Below are positions 57,318-64,000 of a DNA stretch of 64,000 nucleotides, piece by piece (position 1 is the stretch's first letter; each line of letters opens with the position of its first letter). A program made the translations under genes and the position numbers. The notes under the pieces are model-generated. The model saw nothing but the letters and a program-made list of their open reading frames with translations. It made no database searches and was not told the origin of the DNA. This DNA is from Sorghum bicolor (lineage: Eukaryota; Streptophyta; Magnoliopsida; Poales; Poaceae), in contig NC_012879.2 in NCBI RefSeq assembly GCF_000003195.3, forward strand, positions 25,216,017-25,280,016, read 5' to 3'.

Positions 57318-59923
57318 ATATTACATGTCAACATGATGCAAGAATATAATATAATTGTACAGGACCAACATTTTCCATTTTCATATTTTTATTTATAATT
57401 ATAAACCATTTATCAAGTCCCATGAAGACATCTCTGTTCAAAACGTGGGCAGAATCTATCATGCCAAATTAAACAGCCATAACTTGAGTTTCATATGCTC
57501 ATAAATTATGGTTATGTACTTTCCAGAAATTTTACTAAATTGTGAACAACTTTGTTATGAACATCTAGAGCTAAATCTACAACTAACAAGGTCTTACATA
57601 ACAAACAATGCATCCCTGTCTGGGTTTAGACAGAAACTGAAACAGTACTTTAATCTACTATAACTAAACATATGCTTAACAAAAATTTATGCTATTTAGC
57701 TTGATCGAAAGCTTATGAAAAGTACTACAACTCATATATTTTTATCTAGGAATGATTCCCAACATAACTGAGCCAAACAATATAAACATGCAGACCTACT
57801 CAGAATATGAGCAAAGCAACACAGGGCAATTGTTATTTTTATAACTCTTAATCTATCATGCCTAAATTCATGAAACTTTTACCAGACATCAAATATCATA
57901 TGAAAAGCTTGTCACAGTATTTTGACATTTATTTGAGCAATAATACAGTGGTTATGAAAAAGACAAATATAACAAGCAATTAAAACCGAACTGTAGATAT
58001 TTATTTTTACCATTAAAACTTCAAACTAAAACATGCAATAATATAGATCTACTGCATAGAGAATTTCACAAGGATTCCAGAAAGTCTATGATTGCTATTT
58101 TACGACTTTTCTATGAATTACTATGCATTTCCAAAGTTCATCTATGAAATCTGCAAAAACAAAAGAAAAGAAAAACAGATCTTGCACCGGGAACCCTGGA
58201 TTTTCATGAATCACGCTGCAGTCCATAAGCACTATTCATATTAGTCTTGCCTTCGCATCTGGAACCCTGAGTTGTTTCATATTCTAACACGAGATCCCTC
58301 CCTCCTTCTCGTTACGAACAAAAGGAAGGGAGGTCGGCCGGTCAATAGCGACACTGGAGGCAAGGACGCCCTAGGGCTTGGCCACACCTAGCCTTGGCCA
58401 TGCTAGGCCTGCTGTATCCGCACGGCCATGAGCAGCAGTAGTGCAGCAGCAGCGCAGCAGCTCAAGCTTTCCTCTGCCATGGCGATGGAAAAGAGAGTGG
58501 ACAGGGAGATAGAGAGTGAAAGAGGAAGAGAGGTGGAGGAGACCGTGGCAAGCGCTCGGGAGTGGAGGAGGATAGGGAGGGCTCTCTAGTGCTCGTCCAC
58601 AACGGTACATAGAGAGGAGCGATGGTGGGAGCGCCCTGCTGCATGGTCGCCATGCCCAGGCCAGGTGTCTTCCGTTGGGGCATTCTGTCGAACATGTGTC
58701 GGGTGACGGTTTGAATAGAGTGGAACACGATTTTGGGATCCTTGCAGGCCGAACTAGACCTTGGGCCAAAAACGAAGTTTGTTGTACTCGTGCTTCTCTA
58801 CATTGTTCATTTAAGGGTCATGGCCATTGGAGTTGTAAATTAGTAGATAAATTGATGCCAATCTATGAGTGTCAATGAATTGATAGTGATTAGCAAAACT
58901 CGAAATTAATGACCAAAACAAAGTCAAACTGGTGCCATCTTTTGGTATGCTCTTCTCCAAAATATATACTCCAACTTTTATTAAGGGGTAAACTCAAGGT
59001 GTTTAACAAAATTTGGAGAACGCAGGATGCCAACGTGATGAACTGCAATCCCACACTTAGAAATTCGAAGTGCTGGAAATTAAAGCAGATTCAATCTTGT
59101 AACCATTATTTGACATGCTTAGAAGATGATTCAGACTTTGGCACTTTAATAAAGTTTGTAGCATACAAACTATAACACAACTTTTATTAAAGGACCTTAT
59201 ATTGGTTCGGCCTAGGCCGGATGATACAAAGCTGTCAACTTGGATACCTAAAACTGAAACACAGTTTTGACTTAGCCAATTTGTGGAGTTCCAAAACGGC
59301 ACTGCATTGAATCTTGTAAGCTCAATTTGACTAGGTTACGGACCAAACTAGCTCTTGACCATTAAACAAAGTTTCTTCTATAGAAGCTAAACTACAACTT
59401 TCATTTACGGTTAAACCTCAGAACTAGTATAGAAGTCAAACTTTCACCTTGGTCAATGCAGCAACTTGATAAAGGTTGATTTAAGGTTTTAGAGCAATTG
59501 AGGCATTTTCCGGGCACAAGCTCAACATGAACCCTTCATGAATTTTGTTGTAGAGTTCATTTAGAGTCGTTTGGGTAAGGTTTCAAGGATTGGTTGATGA
59601 CCCATGGTTCTATTCACTTAATGAGGTTATTCCAACAAGCATGCAATACATCATTTCATGTAACCTTTTGATTCCAAACTTCATGAAACTCTTTGAGTGA
59701 TCACTATAGGCAGTGATGGATGTGGGATACATGAAAGAGGTTCCATTAGAATCACCCAAGCATGGATTTCAAAATAGGCTATATGTAAGCAAGGGTGCAT
59801 TATCCAAGTTTAACTTGGGGCTCACTTTCATGGATTGACCGTAACATGATCATCACCACATATCATGACATGTTTGAGCTCAGACCTAAGGTCTAACTAG
59901 TGGCAAACACCTGGGGTGTTACA
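57318..59923 (-). repeat. F LTR (partial), Tekay-like
   Basis: This AT-rich sequence ends GTGTTACA at 59923 and is followed by a polypurine tract on the minus strand, exactly like the left LTR of D. A GC-rich island at about 58310-58680 parallels the one in the D LTR. The beginning lies beyond E, outside the window. Overall similarity to D is low, so this is a related but distinct family. Confidence 0.7.
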
Positions 59924-61929
59924 ACCCTCCCCCCTTAAAAGAATCTCGTTCTGAGATTCAGGGCGGAAGACTTCCAAGGGTAAACAAGCATGTTATTCAC
60001 TTTCAATATTGGCCATAGTAGTCAACTACTTATTCCTGAGCATCAGAGAGGCCGATTTGGTCAAGGCACTTTCTGATACTTGTTCTTCGTAGTGAATTTT
60101 TGTCTAAAGAATTTCCTTCATTGACTTCCATGAAGCATTGTTACTTTGGGAGGAATTCAAGACAACACTATCACATGTACTCATTACAATGTTTTCATCT
60201 ATGTTCACAAGGCTCAAAAAGCAGTCCTCTAACTGAATGGCTTGAGTACAACCTTCCGTAGGAGATGAGATCATGAAGTAGATAAACATCCTTTGAGGTT
60301 ATGAGAAACTAGCTAACCAACAAACGATGTCTATTTTGGTCATAAGGTCTAATCATTCAGATGCCAATCAATGGAAAGCTACATAAGGTTCCATGTGTGC
60401 AGTTCTCTTTTTCTGATAACAACACTATATTATCTGAGTCTATCAAGTCAATGCTCACCACTCAAGGAATTTTATGGCTCCAAGTGTTAACAGTTATCTA
60501 GGTCGTATCAAATACAACCTCTTGGTAAAAAAAGAACATAGAAGATACCCAAGGCATGTTAGTATTAGATAGGCATTGTTAAGATGGGCGATAGCAAGGT
60601 CTAGAGGACAACAAAAGTTGCAAGTATTCATCAAACCAGGGAAACAAGCTACTACCAAGCAAGTAAACTACAATTTTCCATCACTAAATAATTGCTTAGC
60701 AAGTTTATCCTTTCATCACTAAGTAGGCATGTTAGGGAAATAGCTTGGTGAAACTACTTTCAACATTGAGGACTCCTTTCTAGGATCAAACAACAACTCT
60801 AAGATAAATCTAAGATTTGTTGTTTAATACCTGTCCAATTATTTTTGACTTGTAGAACTCCTAGATTGCTCAACTATCGGTTGATGTGATAGGGTAACAG
60901 CTAGGCACCAAAGGTGAAAGGAGTCTTTTCTATGTCATCCTAAGGTTCATCCAATCAAATTTTGAACAAAACCTTTGATAGCACCACACACAAAATGATG
61001 CTGACCGAGGGACATACTTTCTCTAGCTCTTGACTCAGATATAGCATCTCGTACTACAGGTGTGATTGTCCAATATATGGAAGTGACTTGAGAACACTGA
61101 GTTTGGATAAGGAAGCCATATTTGCTTCATTGATCGACTCATTATCTTCTTTGCTTAACAACATTCTATGAGACATAGCTTTTGTAGATACTAAAGATTC
61201 ATTATGTAGCTGGAGATTAACCTTCTTGTTGGTAACTAACTAGTTGTCTCTCAACACTAAAAGTTCCAAAACATTCTTCCTGGTGGTAATAATTGTAGTT
61301 GATGCGTATATAGGCAGTCAAGATCAAAGTTAGCCAAAAAGGAGATCACAATAGAGATGGTTGATTATGACTGTGTGATCACCATGATCAAGATTTGGAT
61401 CAACTCTTGTCTGACTGATAACTTGTCCAACTTTAAGTGTTGTGTGCCCTTTGGATTCAACAGTGGATGACACAAGTTACTCACTAAACAACTGATATCG
61501 TTACATGGGTAGCAAATAGAGTCTCTTGTCTACCACCCCTTGCAGTGTGTTAAGATTTATGTCGGTAACCTATTCCTCAAAGGTTACTTCTTAGAAACTT
61601 CAGAAGGAAGTCTTTTTACATGAGTCTGATATAGATCTTCTCATTGGACATAAGGAATGATAACCAAGGAAAAACTCACGATGAGAAGACACATCCGTGT
61701 AGTTTCATAATAGATCATGACTAGCAACCACGATACCAGCGTGTGCCGAGCAGCACAGTCTTGTGTGTGCACCCACAAGAGGCTCTCGGTTTCATCGTGG
61801 CACCGTTAGTCATTAATCATGATGCTATTACCAATCTTACAACCAATGTGAAATCTCACATGACATAGGTAGGTTTTGCATGTACAAGGATCATGTGCAA
61901 GACAAAATTAAGCAAGCAAAGATGACAGC
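59924..61929 (-). mobile_element. F interior (3' end), no intact gene
   Basis: The segment begins with a polypurine tract (minus-strand AAGGGGGGAGGGT). It also carries an AATCTCGTTCTGAGATT palindrome that parallels AAATCTCGTCCCGAGATTT in D. No integrase or chromodomain is visible. A decayed minus-strand frame at about 61310-60950 with two stops is the only protein-like stretch. The element may be non-autonomous. It is cut at 61929 by A-3. Confidence 0.6.
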
Positions 61930-63154
61930 TGTTGACGGTTCTTAAGTATCAATTTTAATTATCAAATAAACAAGGGAAATGACCAATATACAAACAACAC
62001 TTAGAATTAGGGTTTGATATGACAGAATTCCACGAGTTTTGTTGTTTATCTATTTCTACAGGGAGTTCTCAAGAAATAAGGAAGAAAGGCCCACATGTCG
62101 GGATTACATAGAGATATTAACGCACCATGCAATTTTCTACCATCTAGAAGTCTCCAGAAGCCACGGGAACGAACGGGAAGGCAATCGGGCCCGGGGGCAG
62201 GGCGCCCGCCCTCCCCCCTAGGGCGCCCGCCCTGGAGTTCTGCCCAATCACGTCCAAACTCGTGGATCACGCTCCACCGACCTAAAGGATCAAGGATAAC
62301 CGTTCAATCAATGTCGGTTTGATCCAACGGCCCACGTTTACCTGAAGGGACTATATAAGCAGACCCCCTGGCCCCTGGAGGAGAACAAGTTCATCATAGA
62401 GTTGAGAGGAGCCCTCGAAGGATAACCTCTCCTCTAAATAGACTTAGGACTTAGCATCCAATGTGAGTAGAATTAGTTCTTCTAGTTTCTACTAGATTGA
62501 GAGAGATAGAGTGGAGGTGTAGATCGGAGGAAGCCCGGCCTGTCGGTGTCTACTCTAAGGTTGTACCTGCGGGATCAAGTTCTCCTAACCCGAAGCTTGC
62601 TCCTAGGATTCTTCAGTATTTGGACTTATAAATTCTAGTAAGTTCTTGTTTTATTGTTCTTTGGTTTATGAGTTTACTTTAATCTCTTTGCGTAGAGTTT
62701 AGAGTAATCATCTCTAGCGTAGACGTGGTGTTTGGGCTAGGATACTCATAGATATCCCCTGACTAGCTGGACCGTGGTAGTAGCGAGGAACGTGACATTT
62801 CCGAGTTACCTTTGCAGAACATATCTCGTTAGCAGGAAGGATAGGGTTTATAGGTATGGGTTGAACATCCTCTGTGGTGTCTAGATTCCGTGAGCCTGTC
62901 CAATAGAACAGTAGATCATCCTTACCAAGGATAGAAAGAGATTACAGTAGTAGTCTTCTCTATATATCGCTCACATCGAGAAAAATTCTTTGTAGCCTAA
63001 AGGTTAGTAGTAGTAGACTGGGTTAGTCAGATGCACTCTTTCTCCTAGCGGTAAAAATATAAAAACGATACTCTGGATAACATAACGGGTGAAGTGCTCA
63101 CCGATATCCGTGAGCTTGCGGATTAATTCCTTATTGCGTTCCCAAATATCAGCA
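61930..63154 (+). repeat. A-3 5' LTR
   Basis: This 1225-bp LTR begins TGTTGACGGTTC and ends ATCAGCA, where other copies end ATCAACA. Paired GC boxes lie at 62200-62211 and 62221-62232, and the TATA box at 62352-62358, 119 bp downstream. It is more diverged from A-2 than the A-2 LTRs are from each other. Confidence 0.92.
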
Positions 63155-63162
63155 AGCATTTC

Positions 63163-63185
63163 TGGCGCCGTTGCCGGGGATCGAA
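63163..63185 (+). other. A-3 primer binding site (extended tRNA-Asp match)
   Basis: The match to the tRNA-Asp 3' end continues past the usual 18 bases to 23, through ATCGAA. A-2 and B-1 match only over 18. Confidence 0.85.
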
Positions 63186-63286
63186 GACGGTTTGCTGAGA
63201 TAACCTTGAGTCTTACTATTAGCTTGTATTTATACTTTTATCTTTTCTTATCTTTTTATATTCTTTATATTCTTTATTCTTACCTT

Positions 63287-63686
63287 ATGGAAAACCAAGA
63301 TTCTAAATCAATCTATCGATTTGCAACACCTTCAGAAACTGACCTTTTACCATAGGAGTCATCATAGCCTATCCAAACATCCCAGTATAGGTTAAGTTCT
63401 AGGTTGATGGCCATGATTCAAAACCTATCTTTTTCAGGAAAGGAAGACGAAAACCCTTACCTTCATATTAGAGATTTTGACTAAACATGTGATTGTCTTC
63501 GCATTGAAGGCATTTCTGATAAAACTTTACGTTGGAAGCTTTTTCCTTTTTCTTTAAGGGGAGAAGCTAGACTATGGTATAATCAGAAGGTAAGTCAACA
63601 ATGAGGTGAATGGGGAGTTTTACGAGCCAACTTTTGCCTAGATTTTTATTCCCTCGACCGTATCGGTGACCTTAGACTCGAAGTCA
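63287..63686 (+). pseudogene. A-3 gag fragment
   Basis: It starts MENQDSKS at 63287 and is collinear with A-2 gag. In-frame stops occur within the first 25 codons (LP-stop-ESS) and again later (near 63481 and 63601). It is truncated by H in the segment equivalent to A-2 47295. Confidence 0.88.
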
Positions 63687-64000
63687 TGTAACAGAACCGT
63701 CAAAATTATAAGAGATTAAGCCTAATAGTGACCATCTACACAGTCAAACCATTGAGCTTAAACCCATATAATCTCGGTAGTTCGTGAAATCTCGAGGGAT
63801 TCAAACCACAATTCGTACATACAGCCAAGATCGTAATAAGTTTAGCGGCCACCATTCACAATTATATCCAGTTTACAAACATTCATCAAATACATCAGAG
63901 TGCTTAAAATTATTACAACTCTCAAGTAGCAGAAGCTTCATAGTTTGAAAGTAACACACACACAAATTTAGTTTGATACAGTGCCATAGTTTGGTCATTC
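63687..64000 (-). mobile_element. H: start of a Tekay-like LTR
   Basis: It begins TGTAACAGAACCGTCAAAATTATAAG, which parallels the TGTAACAGAACCGTCC terminus of D. By analogy this is the end of an LTR on the minus strand. It diverges from D soon after and may belong to the F family. It runs off the window. Confidence 0.75.

Larger units (their letters stand above)
61930..63686 (+). mobile_element. A-3: 5' end of a family A element
   Basis: This comprises the 5' LTR (61930-63154), the primer site (63163-63180) and the first part of a broken gag. The preceding ACAGC is the presumed target duplication. It is interrupted at 63687 by H, and the rest lies outside the window. Confidence 0.92.

Noticed and set aside
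1..64000. CRISPR array, rRNA or bacterial operon structure
   Set aside because: No regularly spaced identical repeats with unique spacers, no rRNA signatures and no bacterial gene organisation. The window is plant repeat DNA.

Overview
This window is repeat-only plant DNA, almost certainly from a grass. There are long LTR retrotransposons of the Athila, Tat and Tekay/Del (chromovirus) lineages of Ty3/gypsy, primer sites matching plant tRNA-Asp and tRNA-iMet, and one Helitron. The style of the families suggests a panicoid grass (sorghum, sugarcane or Miscanthus type), but that is inference. I see no host gene, tRNA, rRNA or CRISPR array. Essentially every base can be assigned to a transposable element.

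The layout is a stack of insertions inside insertions. The names used here are arbitrary. Family A is an Athila-like element with gag, pol and a third ORF. Families B and C are related gag-protease elements with no polymerase. D is a Tekay/Del chromovirus with 4.5-kb LTRs, E a Tat-lineage element, and F and H are further Tekay-like elements. G is a Helitron.

Left to right: A-1 (pol end, third ORF, 3' LTR; 1-4009 and 11522-11775) is split by B-1 (4010-11516). A-1 sits in a minus-strand C-1 LTR (11776-13202), which sits in the interior of B-2 (13203-14087). B-2 is split by D (14088-34017), which itself contains Helitron G (21740-26058). The B-2 3' LTR follows (34026-35263). B-2 sits in E (35264-38188), which is split by C-2 (38189-55767). 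C-2 contains the nearly intact A-2 (45534-54851). E ends with its 5' LTR (56311-57317) and sits in F (57318-61929 and beyond). F is also hit by A-3 (61930-63686), which is interrupted by H (63687 to the window end). Both copies of the 5-bp target duplication can be read for B-1 (CCTCC), D (GGGGA), C-2 (GCTGC) and A-2 (GCTGT). The deepest chain is F > E > B-2 > C-1 > A-1 > B-1.

Functionally, A-2 is the only copy close to complete. It has gag with a protease-like domain lacking catalytic residues, then pol with RT, RNase H and integrase, then a separate 209-residue coiled-coil ORF with its own TATA-type promoter. Families B and C lack RT and integrase but encode two retropepsin-like domains in tandem. 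A, B and C share LTR ends, a tRNA-Asp primer site and an LTR promoter block, so they may act as mutually dependent partners.

The most unusual signal is a pair of GGGCGCCCGCCC boxes exactly 21 bp apart, about 116-119 bp upstream of the TATA box in LTRs of all three families. The same pair recurs in inverted orientation upstream of the third ORF. The Helitron is the second notable item: its ends can be placed to the base because it splits a retrotransposon reading frame, and it carries intron-exon-like fragments.
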